A DNA stretch of 13,577 nucleotides from Muribaculaceae bacterium (GCA_902836725.1 CADFRV010000039.1:1-13577), one strand, 5' to 3'; shown: positions 1 to 7,838, counted from the first letter of the stretch. Notes: generated by a model from the sequence alone, not told the origin. Translations and numbers: made by a program.

Positions 1-753
1 TTGGAACGCTCGCAGGAAGAGCTGGCGGCTATCCGTCAGGGCAACTATCCTCCGATCAAGACTTCGTTGGAAAATTTCGATGACTATGACATCGTATTTG
101 TCGGTTATCCCATCTGGTATAGCAGCATGGCGACATCGATGCAGACATTCCTGCACGAACACGCAGCAAAACTTGCCGGAAAACGAATCGCACTGTTCGC
201 CACCAGCGGCAGCAGCGGTATCTCCACATCGGTAAGTGAAGCACGCAGCCTATGCCCGGAAGCGACGGTAATCGACCGGACCCTGTTGCTGACATCTTCG
301 GGGCTTTCGCAAATGGCGACCCGTGTTCCTGCATGGCTCGAAGAAATCGGAGCAGGGCGGGAAGAATCGGATAAACCGGATACTCCGGATGAAACTTCTC
401 TGAAAGTGAACATTACGGTCGGCGACCGCACGATTACCGCCACGATGGAGGACAATGCCGCAGGCAGGGATTTTCTTTCCCGTCTGCCGTTAGAGGTTAC
501 ACTGAACGATTACAACAACACGACCGAGAAAATATTTTATCCCGGTCCGGCTCTGACGACCGAAGGCGTGACACGCGGCTGTGCGCCCACGCCCGGCGAC
601 ATCACGATTTATGTGCCGTGGGGCAACGTGGCGATTTTCTGCAAGAGCTGGTCGCATAGCAACGACCTGATTAAAATAGGCCGTATCGACGGTGACGGCA
701 TCGAGGCTCTGAATATCGGAGGAGATATAGCAGTAAAATTCGAAAGGCAATAA
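1..753 (+). CDS. Flavodoxin / cyclophilin-like fusion, 5' truncated
   Basis: The frame is open from the first base; the TTG at position 1 is probably an internal Leu, so the N-terminus with the FMN phosphate loop lies outside the window. Residues 1 to about 117 match the C-terminal half of a flavodoxin: DDYDIVFVGYPIWY (27-40) is the strand and aromatic loop over the isoalloxazine ring, and LFATSGSSG (65-73) is the next flavin loop. An acidic linker (about 120-133) leads to a cyclophilin-like domain (about 135-250) with the features TRGCAPTPGD, VPWGNVAIF and KIGRIDGDG, as in the small TM1367-type cyclophilin-like proteins, which often accompany flavodoxins. The likely role is FMN-dependent electron transfer or quinone/substrate reduction; the second domain has no proven function. 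The stop is followed after 2 nt by the acetyltransferase ATG, so the two are probably cotranscribed. Whether it has a signal peptide like its neighbours cannot be seen. Confidence 0.85.
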   Translation: MERSQEELAAIRQGNYPPIKTSLENFDDYDIVFVGYPIWYSSMATSMQTFLHEHAAKLAGKRIALFATSGSSGISTSVSEARSLCPEATVIDRTLLLTSSGLSQMATRVPAWLEEIGAGREESDKPDTPDETSLKVNITVGDRTITATMEDNAAGRDFLSRLPLEVTLNDYNNTTEKIFYPGPALTTEGVTRGCAPTPGDITIYVPWGNVAIFCKSWSHSNDLIKIGRIDGDGIEALNIGGDIAVKFERQ

Positions 754-755
754 AT

Positions 756-1322
756 ATGACGATAGAAGATTTCAAGACATACGTAAAGACACGGAAGCCT
801 CTCGATACGGAGGAAATCCACCGTTTCATGGACGATATGAGCAATGAGGCCCGTCGCATCACGTTCCGCCTGAATACTGCTTATCATACGCCGGATGAAG
901 TGCGTGGACTGTTATCCAAACTGTTCGGATATGAAGTTCCGCAATCGCTGCGCGTTTTCCCACCCCTCTATGCGGATTTCGGTAAGAACATCACCGTAGG
1001 TGAAAATGTGTTTATCAACGCCTGCTGCCACTTTCAGGATCACGGCGGAGTCACGATAGGCGACGGATGCCAGATTGGACACAACGTAGTGTTTGCTACG
1101 CTCAATCATGGACTTTCGCCCGAAAAGCGGAAAACCACTTACCCAGCTCCCATCGTGCTGGGTAAGAACGTTTGGATCGGCTCCAATGCGACTATCCTGC
1201 AAGGCGTGACTATCGGAGACAACGCTGTCGTTGCGGCAGGAGCCGTTGTAACAAAAGACGTTGCGGCAAATACGGTCGTGGGCGGCGTTCCGGCAAAAAT
1301 TATGAAACATATAACAAAATAA
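756..1322 (+). CDS. Hexapeptide-repeat sugar/maltose O-acetyltransferase family protein
   Basis: This 188-residue protein has the left-handed beta-helix of the LbH/MAT-GAT acetyltransferases. Hexapeptide repeats run from about residue 78 to 178 (for example ITVGENVFINA, VTIGDGCQIG, IVLGKNVWIGSNATILQGVTIGDNAVVAAGAVVTKDV is the characteristic tail, given here as its short repeat units). The catalytic histidine is H118 in LNHGLSP, and the C-terminal VVGGVPAKIMK is typical. It would transfer acetyl from acetyl-CoA to a sugar or other hydroxyl-bearing acceptor in the cytoplasm; family members are promiscuous and the real substrate cannot be read from the sequence. It has no signal peptide. It begins 2 nt after the preceding stop and ends 9 nt before the next gene, so it belongs to the operon. 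Its role beside redox enzymes is unclear. Confidence 0.88.
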   Translation: MTIEDFKTYVKTRKPLDTEEIHRFMDDMSNEARRITFRLNTAYHTPDEVRGLLSKLFGYEVPQSLRVFPPLYADFGKNITVGENVFINACCHFQDHGGVTIGDGCQIGHNVVFATLNHGLSPEKRKTTYPAPIVLGKNVWIGSNATILQGVTIGDNAVVAAGAVVTKDVAANTVVGGVPAKIMKHITK

Positions 1323-1331
1323 GAATTAGAG

Positions 1332-2282
1332 ATGGAAAAAATGAAATTACCTTCAATTGCATTAGGCACATGGTCGTGGGGCGTAGGATTCGCCGGTGGC
1401 AACCAAGTATTCGGAAACAACCTCGGGGTGAATGAACTGAAGCCCGTATTCGATGCGGCAATGGCCGGAGGTCTGAACCTGTGGGATTCTGCTGTAGTTT
1501 ATGGCATGGGTGCTTCGGAAAGCTTACTTGCCGCATTCACCAAAGAGCACAACCGTGAAGATGTACTCATCTCAACGAAGTTTACTCCCCAGATTGCTGG
1601 GGATTCCGTTAATCCGGTAGAAGATATGCTGGGTAGCAGTCTCGAACGTTTCGGCACGGACTATATCGACATCTACTGGATTCACAATCCGGCGGATGTG
1701 GAGAGGTGGACTCCGTTCCTTGCCAACCTCGTGAAAAACGGCAAAGTAAAACGTGTGGGTGTCTCCAACCACAACCTTGCACAGATCAAGCGTGCGGAAG
1801 AGATTCTTTCCAAAGAGGGAGTGCATATTTCCGCTGTGCAGAACCATTTCAGCCTCCTTTACCGTTCGTCGGAGAAAGCCGGCATCCTGAATTATTGCAA
1901 GGAAAACGGCATCGACTTCTGGGCATACATGGTGCTGGAACAGGGCGCATTAAGTGGAAAATATGACACAGCCCATCCGCTACCTGCCGGAAGCCAACGC
2001 GGTGATACCTACAACCCGCTATTGCCGCAAATCGAAAAACTTGTTGCCGCGATGCGCACAGTCGGCGACAAATACGGCATCACTCCGGCACAGGTTGCTC
2101 TGGCTTGGGCGATTGGCAAAGGAACGACACCGATCATCGGTGTGACGAAACCCGCTCAGGTGCAGGATGCGCTTGAAGCCATAAAGGTGACACTGACCGA
2201 CGATGAAATGAAAGTTTTGGAAGAGACGGCTGAAAATACCGGTGTAGATACGAGAGGTGCTTGGGAAATGCCGATGATTTAA
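1332..2282 (+). CDS. Aldo/keto reductase (cytosolic)
   Basis: This 316-residue TIM-barrel oxidoreductase opens with the family start IALGTWSWG (9-17). The AKR catalytic tetrad is visible as D52 and Y57 (WDSAVVYG), K83 (ISTKF) and H118 (YWIHNP). Further AKR landmarks are VGVSNHNLAQI, AVQNHFSLLYR, and a C-terminal cofactor region with TPIIGVTKPAQVQDALEA. It would reduce aldehydes or ketones with NADPH in the cytoplasm; no signal peptide is present. The length is normal for the family. ATG 1332 follows an A-rich leader after the acetyltransferase and precedes a typical AKR N-terminus. It is one of three AKRs in this window and is clearly divergent from the other two, so this is not a recent tandem duplication. 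The substrate is not inferable. Confidence 0.92.
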   Translation: MEKMKLPSIALGTWSWGVGFAGGNQVFGNNLGVNELKPVFDAAMAGGLNLWDSAVVYGMGASESLLAAFTKEHNREDVLISTKFTPQIAGDSVNPVEDMLGSSLERFGTDYIDIYWIHNPADVERWTPFLANLVKNGKVKRVGVSNHNLAQIKRAEEILSKEGVHISAVQNHFSLLYRSSEKAGILNYCKENGIDFWAYMVLEQGALSGKYDTAHPLPAGSQRGDTYNPLLPQIEKLVAAMRTVGDKYGITPAQVALAWAIGKGTTPIIGVTKPAQVQDALEAIKVTLTDDEMKVLEETAENTGVDTRGAWEMPMI

Positions 2283-2288
2283 CTCCAA

Positions 2289-2819
2289 ATGCGGAATTAT
2301 ATGAAACAGAAAACATATATAGGCATAGTTGTCAGTTTTGTCATGGCGATTATATTCGGTATGGAAGTTTATGCTTCATCCCATGAAACAAATATAAATT
2401 TCCCCAAGCAGTCATTATCAGATCCTTGTATGCTGTATGACAGTTTGATTTTCAATCGAGGGCAAGAAGTACGGTCAGAACATTATACCGGAAAAATCTG
2501 TATTTCCACGGTTGTAATAAAACCTGAATATGACATTCATCACCTCATATTCGAGCCAGGAAGTTACAATTCATGGCATATTCATCCTGATGCAGATCAG
2601 GTATTGTTGATATTGGATGGAGAAGGATTTTACCAAGAGGAAGGCAAGCCGAAACGCCTTATAAAGCGTGGTGATGTGATAAATACACCGGCTAATGTAA
2701 AGCACTGGCACGGAGCTACACAAGACAGTAAACTCGTTCATCTATCTGTAACAACAAAAAACGGTAAAAATCATATCGAATGGAAAGAGTTGGTGAAATC
2801 AAATGAATATAATTTATGA
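2289..2819 (+). CDS. Exported single-domain cupin protein
   Basis: This is a 176-residue protein with an N-terminal hydrophobic signal sequence (about residues 9-29, probable cleavage near VYA-S). ATG 2301 (residue 5, MKQKTY) is an alternative start. The cupin barrel spans about 80-160. Motif 1 is GSYNSWHIHP with H97 and H99, then Q104 where many cupins have Glu; motif 2 is PANVKHWHG with H139 and H141, giving a plausible metal site. The core is strongly similar to the C-terminal domain of the CMD-cupin protein at 4840-5655 (shared FYQEEGKP/WYQEEGKP and PANVKHWHGA). The gene is visibly more AT-rich than its neighbours, suggesting separate acquisition. Its stop overlaps the next ATG (ATGA at 2816-2819), implying translational coupling to the amidohydrolase. 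The reaction is unknown: dioxygenase, isomerase or binding protein are all possible. Confidence 0.85.
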   Translation: MRNYMKQKTYIGIVVSFVMAIIFGMEVYASSHETNINFPKQSLSDPCMLYDSLIFNRGQEVRSEHYTGKICISTVVIKPEYDIHHLIFEPGSYNSWHIHPDADQVLLILDGEGFYQEEGKPKRLIKRGDVINTPANVKHWHGATQDSKLVHLSVTTKNGKNHIEWKELVKSNEYNL

Positions 2820-3829
2820 AACATTTGTTAATCAGCATAGTAGGCATGTTATCAATATACACATCTAATGCGCAACAAGTCATAGACGTACATTGCCACA
2901 ATATCTTTCCCGAGTTCACCGAATTTCTGGAAAGACACGGGGCCGCAATGAAAGAGACATTCCCGTTGCCGCAATGGGATATAGACACCCATCTGGAATT
3001 TATGGAAAATGCCGGTATCGGAAAGGCTATACTTTCGATGTCGGCTCCGCAACCGTATTACGGCAACACTGACGAATGCACCCGGATTGTCCGCTTTTAT
3101 AACGAGGCAAGTGCCCGATTGAAGTCGGACTATCCCGGCAAGTTCCTTTTCTGCGCTTCATTACCGTTGCCCGATGTCGAAGCTGCCATTAAAGAAGCCG
3201 TATATGCTCTCGATACTCTCGGTGCAGACGGTATCAAATTGGCGACCAACAGTCGCGGGCAATATTTGGGCGACCCGGCTCTCGACACGTTGATGAGCGT
3301 ATTGAACGAACGACATGCCGTCGTAATCCTGCATCCACACAAACCCGTGCCGGTCAATGATACTCTGATAGCAGCAACTCCGCTTGCTATTTACGAATAT
3401 CCCGCTGAGACGACGCGAACGGTTGTCAATATGATTGTCCACAATGTCCCGGCACGCTATCCGAACATACGGTTTGTCATTCCTCACTGCGGCTCATTCT
3501 TGCCGCTTGCCTTGCCTCGGATGAAAATGGTGCATCCGGCTATGCTCGCCAAAGGGCTGATGAATTCCATAGACTGGGAAGCCAACCTGAAGAACTTATA
3601 CTACGACCTTGCAGGAGGAGTAACTCCCGAAGTCATTAAAATGCTGTTGGCAATTACCACACCGGATCATCTCATGTATGGTTCGGATTATCCCTATCAA
3701 CCGGCCGCCGTGCTGACCGAGAACCTGAATAAACTCCGTTCGGCGCTGAAATCCGATGATATGCTGGCTCCGCATATTGATGGCATACTTTGGAGCAATG
3801 CCTATAAACTATTTAATATGAACAAGTAA
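2816..3829 (+). CDS. Exported amidohydrolase-family metalloenzyme (ACMSD/PDC-hydrolase-like)
   Basis: This 337-residue protein has a Sec signal peptide (about 1-20, ending SNAQ) directly in front of a TIM-barrel amidohydrolase. Metal ligands are visible as H26 and H28 in VIDVHCHNI, H173/H175 in ILHPH, H224 in VIPHCGSF, and D291 in MYGSDYPY. This HxH...H...H...D pattern and the GSDYPY signature fit the amidohydrolase_2 branch that includes ACMSD (aminocarboxymuconate semialdehyde decarboxylase) and 2-pyrone-4,6-dicarboxylate hydrolase, enzymes that decarboxylate or hydrolyse aromatic-ring-cleavage products. With CMD, cupin and ABM domains alongside, an aromatic or lactone substrate is a reasonable inference but unproven. 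Its ATG overlaps the upstream cupin stop, and its TAA overlaps the next gene's ATG (TAATG at 3827-3831), so the three are tightly coupled. Confidence 0.88.
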   Translation: MKHLLISIVGMLSIYTSNAQQVIDVHCHNIFPEFTEFLERHGAAMKETFPLPQWDIDTHLEFMENAGIGKAILSMSAPQPYYGNTDECTRIVRFYNEASARLKSDYPGKFLFCASLPLPDVEAAIKEAVYALDTLGADGIKLATNSRGQYLGDPALDTLMSVLNERHAVVILHPHKPVPVNDTLIAATPLAIYEYPAETTRTVVNMIVHNVPARYPNIRFVIPHCGSFLPLALPRMKMVHPAMLAKGLMNSIDWEANLKNLYYDLAGGVTPEVIKMLLAITTPDHLMYGSDYPYQPAAVLTENLNKLRSALKSDDMLAPHIDGILWSNAYKLFNMNK

Positions 3830-4833
3830 TGAAGATACGTTTTATAAATGCAGTTTGTATTCTCGCGTTAATACTCGCTTCTGCGTGTAAGAGCGATAAT
3901 GCTTCACAACTAAAAGATAAAGAAATGATGATAACGGAAAAGAAAAATATCGGTAGCAAACTGGCTCTTTACCCTATGCCCGTAACTGTGGTGGGAGCTG
4001 AAGTAAATGGTAAGGTGAATTGGCTCCTTGTGGCGCATGTCGGTATTATCGGGCATGACCGCATTCTCGTCAGCATGAGCGACAAGCATTATACCAATCA
4101 GGGCATCATAGAGTCCAAGAAACTATCCGTCAATCTCGTTGACAGGAAGATGCTTCCAAAGGCAGACTATGTGGGAAGCGTGAGTGGGGCTAACACGGAC
4201 AAGTCACACGAGTTCTTATTCCACTGGGGCGAAAACGGAAGTCCTGTAATCGACGCATCGCCGCTTGTGATGGAATGCAACGTGGTGGATATATACAAGT
4301 CGGACGGCTTCGACAATTTTATCTGCTCGATTGCCAACACTTACGCTGCACCCGAAGTGCTTGACGGCAACGGGAAACTCGATTATACACGGTTGAAACC
4401 CGTGCTGTTCGAGTTTCCGACCTATTCCTACATCGCCACCGGAGAGATTATCGGCAAATGCCTGAACTTGGACAAGCAGCCGGGAATGTGCGCCAAGGAG
4501 CCGATGACCGCCGACGGTATCGTGCGCCTGTCGAAAATCGAGGTTTACCCGCAGCATCTCGACGAGTACATGAAATACGCGACCGAGGTGGGCGAAGTCT
4601 CCCTGCGTACCGAACCGGGCGTATTGACGATGTACGCAGTCAGCGAAAAGGAGAATCCCTGCAAGGTAACCATCCTCGAAACTTATGCGAGCCGTGAAGC
4701 CTACGAGAAGCATATCGCTTCCGAACATTTCCAAAAATACAAGCAGGGGACGCTGCACATGGTCAAGTCGCTGGTGTTGTCTGACCAGACGCCGCTCAAT
4801 CCCGCGAACCGAATCAATAACTTCATTCAATAA
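3829..4833 (+). CDS. Lipoprotein fusing a flavin-reductase-like domain to an ABM (monooxygenase) domain
   Basis: This 334-residue protein starts with a lipoprotein signal: a hydrophobic stretch ending LASAC, with C20 the probable lipidation site. Residues about 38-215 form a flavin-reductase-like FMN-binding split barrel (NIGSKLALYPMPVTVVGAEV, NWLLVAHVG, VSMSDKHYTNQGI, KKLSVNLVD). Residues about 229-322 form an antibiotic-biosynthesis-monooxygenase (ABM) domain (TEPGVLTMYAV, ETYASREAYEKHIASEHF), a cofactor-light ferredoxin-like fold found in quinone-forming oxygenases and stress proteins. It is probably anchored in the envelope. The flavin-reductase domain has an apparent second start, MMITEKKN at residues 33-34 (ATG 3925/3928), suggesting the lipoprotein leader was added to a cytosolic protein. 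FMN and oxidant chemistry on quinones or aromatics is the likely theme, not proven. Confidence 0.85.
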   Translation: MKIRFINAVCILALILASACKSDNASQLKDKEMMITEKKNIGSKLALYPMPVTVVGAEVNGKVNWLLVAHVGIIGHDRILVSMSDKHYTNQGIIESKKLSVNLVDRKMLPKADYVGSVSGANTDKSHEFLFHWGENGSPVIDASPLVMECNVVDIYKSDGFDNFICSIANTYAAPEVLDGNGKLDYTRLKPVLFEFPTYSYIATGEIIGKCLNLDKQPGMCAKEPMTADGIVRLSKIEVYPQHLDEYMKYATEVGEVSLRTEPGVLTMYAVSEKENPCKVTILETYASREAYEKHIASEHFQKYKQGTLHMVKSLVLSDQTPLNPANRINNFIQ

Positions 4834-4839
4834 AGAATC

Positions 4840-5655
4840 ATGAACCGAATTATTTTAATTTCAGTATTCACCGTTTTAACATTTAATGTTATGGCACAGG
4901 AAAAGATAGTACAGACAGCAGGGCGCGATCAGTTAGGCGGGTTCGCCCCGAAATTCGCAGAACTCAACGACGACGTCCTTTTCGGCGAGGTATGGAGCCG
5001 CACCGACAAACTCGGTCTTCGCGACCGCAGCTTGGTGACGATTACCTCGCTCATCAGTCAAGGTATCACAGACAACTCGCTGACATATCATTTGCAGTCG
5101 GCGAAGAACAACGGTATCACCCGCACCGAAATCGCCGAAATTATCACGCATATCGGTTTTTACGCGGGTTGGCCGAAGGCATGGGCGGCATTCCGTCTGG
5201 CGAAAGAGGTATGGGCGGAAGAGACGACCGGAGAGGATGCAAAAGCTGCATTCCAACGCAAAATGATTTTCCCCATCGGCGAACCCAACACGGCGTATGC
5301 CCAATATTTCACCGGCAACAGTTACCTCGCACCGGTTTCGCGTGAGCAGGTGAATATTTCCAACGTGACTTTCGAGCCTCGCTGCCGCAACAACTGGCAC
5401 ATCCATAAAGCCACGAAAGGCGGCGGACAGATGCTTATCGGTGTGGCCGGGCACGGCTGGTATCAGGAAGAGGGTAAACCGGCGATAGAGATTTTGCCCG
5501 GAACGGTCATCCACATTCCGGCCAATGTAAAGCACTGGCATGGTGCGGCAGCCGACAGCTGGTTCGCGCATCTGGCGTTCGAGATTGCAGGCGAAAACGC
5601 TTCCAATGAATGGCTGGAACCCGTTACCGACGAAGAGTATGACAAACTTAAATAA
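4840..5655 (+). CDS. Exported carboxymuconolactone decarboxylase (CMD)-cupin fusion
   Basis: This 271-residue protein has a Sec signal peptide (about 1-20, ending VMAQ). A CMD domain follows at about 25-125, with the helical signatures LGLRDRSLVTITSLI, TDNSLTYHLQ (H84) and EIAEIITHIGFYAGWPKAW (H104). The AhpD-type CxxC pair is absent: the only cysteine in the protein is C182, so thiol peroxidase-type activity is unlikely. The C-terminal cupin (about 165-250) has H187 and H189 (NWHIHK), Q197, and H232/H234 (PANVKHWHG). CMD enzymes act on gamma-carboxymuconolactone in the protocatechuate pathway, but fused CMD-cupin proteins are broader and mostly uncharacterised. The start is 6 nt after the lipoprotein stop. 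The cupin half is a paralogue of the protein at 2289-2819. Confidence 0.9.
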   Translation: MNRIILISVFTVLTFNVMAQEKIVQTAGRDQLGGFAPKFAELNDDVLFGEVWSRTDKLGLRDRSLVTITSLISQGITDNSLTYHLQSAKNNGITRTEIAEIITHIGFYAGWPKAWAAFRLAKEVWAEETTGEDAKAAFQRKMIFPIGEPNTAYAQYFTGNSYLAPVSREQVNISNVTFEPRCRNNWHIHKATKGGGQMLIGVAGHGWYQEEGKPAIEILPGTVIHIPANVKHWHGAAADSWFAHLAFEIAGENASNEWLEPVTDEEYDKLK

Positions 5656-5663
5656 TCAGCCGC

Positions 5664-6233
5664 ATGTATAGATTTTTATTGATATTGCTGTCGGTGGTCG
5701 GCATGGCTACCGACACCGGCGCACAACAAAGACAGGATATGAACAAAGGAGGATTAAACCATAAAATATTGGTAGCCTATTTCTCGGCGACGGGAACGAC
5801 GGCACGAGCGGCCGAAAAACTGGCGAATGTTACGGGCGGAGAGCTTTATGCGATTGTGCCTGCACAACCCTATACAAGTGCCGACCTCGACTGGAATGAC
5901 AAGCGGTCGCGCAGTTCGGTAGAGATGAACGACCCTAAATCGCGTCCGGCAATCAAAGGCAGAAAGGAAAACATCGCCGATTACGATGTCATCTTCATCG
6001 GTTATCCCATCTGGTGGGACCTCGCGCCGCGCATTATCAATACGTTCATCGAAAGCCACGACCTGAAGGGCAAAACAGTCATCCCGTTCGCCACATCCGG
6101 AGGCAGCACGCTCGCGGGCAGCGCGGCGGCGTTGAAGAAAACCTATCCCGCGCTGAACTGGAGAGAGGGACGCCTGCTTAATCGTGCCGATGAGAAAAGC
6201 ATTCGCAACTGGGTAGATAACTGCAAGCTATGA
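5664..6233 (+). CDS. Flavodoxin with N-terminal signal peptide
   Basis: This 189-residue flavodoxin is preceded by a hydrophobic leader (MYRFLLILLSVVGMA, cleavage probably near GAQ at 19-21). The FMN phosphate loop is FSATGTTAR (40-48); the isoalloxazine-flanking loops are IFIGYPIWWDLAP (110-122) and PFATSGGSTLAGS (141-153). It would carry electrons or reduce quinone-like substrates using FMN. Flavodoxins are normally cytosolic, so the leader is unusual. An in-frame ATG at 5739 (MNKGGLNHKILV) marks where a standard cytosolic flavodoxin would start, and an AAAGGAGG run lies just after it, although Shine-Dalgarno pairing is of doubtful use in this phylum. The stop overlaps the next ATG (ATGA, 6230-6233), indicating coupling with the following AKR, a possible redox partner. 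Confidence 0.9.
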   Translation: MYRFLLILLSVVGMATDTGAQQRQDMNKGGLNHKILVAYFSATGTTARAAEKLANVTGGELYAIVPAQPYTSADLDWNDKRSRSSVEMNDPKSRPAIKGRKENIADYDVIFIGYPIWWDLAPRIINTFIESHDLKGKTVIPFATSGGSTLAGSAAALKKTYPALNWREGRLLNRADEKSIRNWVDNCKL

Positions 6234-7243
6234 AAAGAAGAAAGATTCGCAGTTTAAGCGTCAGTGAAATAGGCATGGGCTGTATGGGATTCTCCCACGG
6301 ATACGGCCAAGTACCGGGCGCAGGATATGCCGAAGAAGCCATTCGGGAAGCGTTCGGCTATGGATGCAATTTTTTCGATACGGCAGAAGGATACGGGAAG
6401 GAGCTTTATTATCCCGGACATAACGAGGAGATTGTCGGGCGTGCGGTCAGAGGCTTTCGCAATGAGGTTGTGATTGCCACAAAACTGCATATCCGGCCTG
6501 AGGCGGTTGAAGATTGCGGCTCCGTTTATGCTGCCGTCCGCCGCCACCTTGAACGCTCGTTAAAGAATTTGCAGATCGATTACGTGGACTTGTACTATCT
6601 GCACCGCATCAACATGGAGGTGGACAATCTGGAGGTCGCCCATGCGATGGGCAGGCTCATTCAGGAGGGACTTGTCCGCGAATGGGGCATTTCGACGGTG
6701 GACAAGGCTCAACTTGAAGCGGCGCATGCCGTAACGCCCGTAGGTGCCGTGCAGAATATCTACTCTATGGTGGAGCGCACTTCTGAAAAAGATGTCATTC
6801 CTTTTTGCGTGGGAAACGGGATTGCTTTTGTGCCGTTCTCACCTGTCGCCAGCGGACTTTTATCCGGAAAAATTACACCGGATACGGAGTTCGGCCAGGT
6901 CGATGACGTGCGTGTATGGGTTCCACAACTGAAGCGGGAGAACATAACCGGCAATATGCCCATTGTCGAAATGCTCAGGAGTTTTGCCGCAGAAAAGCAG
7001 GCGACTCCAGCGCAGGTCTCTTTGGCTTGGATGCTCCGTAAATATACGAATGTCGTGCCCATTCCCGGCTCGAAGAACAAAGAGCGCATCATGGAGAATC
7101 TGCGGGCGTGCGAAATGCAACTGACAGATGAAGAGTTCGACAGGCTGGATTCCGAACTCGACAGATTGCCGGTATATGGCATACGCGGTCATGCGGAGAC
7201 CGAACAGACTTCATTCGGAAACAACTGGTTAAAACTAAAATAA
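6230..7243 (+). CDS. Aldo/keto reductase (cytosolic, GCMGFSHGYG type)
   Basis: This 337-residue AKR has the N-terminal signature IGMGCMGFSHGYG (14-26), a branch seen in many bacterial stress and sugar-ketone reductases. The catalytic tetrad is D50 and Y55 (FFDTAEGYG), K85 (IATKLH) and H125 (YYLHRI). Later landmarks are WGISTVDKAQL, QNIYSMVER, FVPFSPVASGLLSGK and the NADPH-binding C-terminal region PIPGSKNKERIMENL. No signal peptide is present, so it acts in the cytoplasm and is expected to reduce carbonyl compounds with NADPH. Its ATG overlaps the flavodoxin stop and it ends 7 nt before the next gene, so it is firmly in the operon. The length is typical and no lesion is visible. Confidence 0.93.
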   Translation: MKRRKIRSLSVSEIGMGCMGFSHGYGQVPGAGYAEEAIREAFGYGCNFFDTAEGYGKELYYPGHNEEIVGRAVRGFRNEVVIATKLHIRPEAVEDCGSVYAAVRRHLERSLKNLQIDYVDLYYLHRINMEVDNLEVAHAMGRLIQEGLVREWGISTVDKAQLEAAHAVTPVGAVQNIYSMVERTSEKDVIPFCVGNGIAFVPFSPVASGLLSGKITPDTEFGQVDDVRVWVPQLKRENITGNMPIVEMLRSFAAEKQATPAQVSLAWMLRKYTNVVPIPGSKNKERIMENLRACEMQLTDEEFDRLDSELDRLPVYGIRGHAETEQTSFGNNWLKLK

Positions 7244-7250
7244 TTCAAGC

Positions 7251-7838
7251 ATGAAAAGAATTCTGATTTTAGGAGCATCCGGGACATTCGGGAAAGCTCT
7301 TGTCGAGAAGCTGAGCAATGACGAAGAGTGTCATCTGACGCTTGCATCCCGTCATGCCTCGGCTTGCTATCACGAAAGTGAGCGATGCCATGTCGTCGAT
7401 TGTGACGCCATGAAAGCGGATGATTTGCAGCAGGCGATGGCGGGTTGCCATGTGGTGTATTGCGCCATATCGGGCGACGATTTGCCCGTTATCGCTGAAA
7501 AAACGGTATCAGCCATGAAGAAAGCCGGTTTACGCCGTATTATCTTTATGGGAGCCGTGGGAATCTACGATGAGATTCCGGCGGACATGGACGATGAAGA
7601 CAATGTTAGAAACAATCCCGACCAAATACCCAACCGCAAAGCGGCGGATATTGTGGAAAACAGCGGTCTGGATTACACGGTACTTCGTCCGGGGTATTTA
7701 CGGGACGGGGATAAGGATGATTTCACATTGACTTTCAAAGGCGAACAAGCGAAAGGATTGTTTCGACCATCCCCTCCGTTGTCGGGCTTGCCGTTCGTCT
7801 TATACATGATGACACGCTCTATGTCCGTCAAAGCGTGA
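7251..7838 (+). CDS. NAD(P)H-binding NmrA/SDR_a5-like oxidoreductase, frameshifted near its end
   Basis: The protein has an atypical-SDR Rossmann fold: dinucleotide loop LGASGTFGK (7-15), YCAISGDDLP after beta-4, IIFMGAVGIYDEIP (97-110) and LDYTVLRPGYL (140-150), all standard for the small NAD(P)H-binding family related to NmrA and YwnB. Up to residue 169 (TFKGEQAKG) the sequence is normal, then it changes to a low-quality tail (LFRPSPPLSG...) and stops at residue 195. A shift into the -1 frame at about 7757 restores the family-like C-terminus (see the separate entry), so one base appears lost relative to the intact gene. The frameshifted product may still fold because the core is complete. 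It would act in the cytoplasm. It starts 7 nt after the AKR stop. Confidence 0.85.
   Translation: MKRILILGASGTFGKALVEKLSNDEECHLTLASRHASACYHESERCHVVDCDAMKADDLQQAMAGCHVVYCAISGDDLPVIAEKTVSAMKKAGLRRIIFMGAVGIYDEIPADMDDEDNVRNNPDQIPNRKAADIVENSGLDYTVLRPGYLRDGDKDDFTLTFKGEQAKGLFRPSPPLSGLPFVLYMMTRSMSVKA

Noticed and set aside
4216..4830. Minus-strand open frame of 204 codons opposite the ABM lipoprotein
   Set aside because: The + strand frame shows two recognisable domains and a lipobox; the antisense frame shows none.
7750..7762. Programmed -1 frameshifting in the NAD(P)H-binding gene
   Set aside because: The site lacks a canonical X XXY YYZ slippery heptamer and I see no obvious downstream pseudoknot; mutation or sequencing error is simpler.
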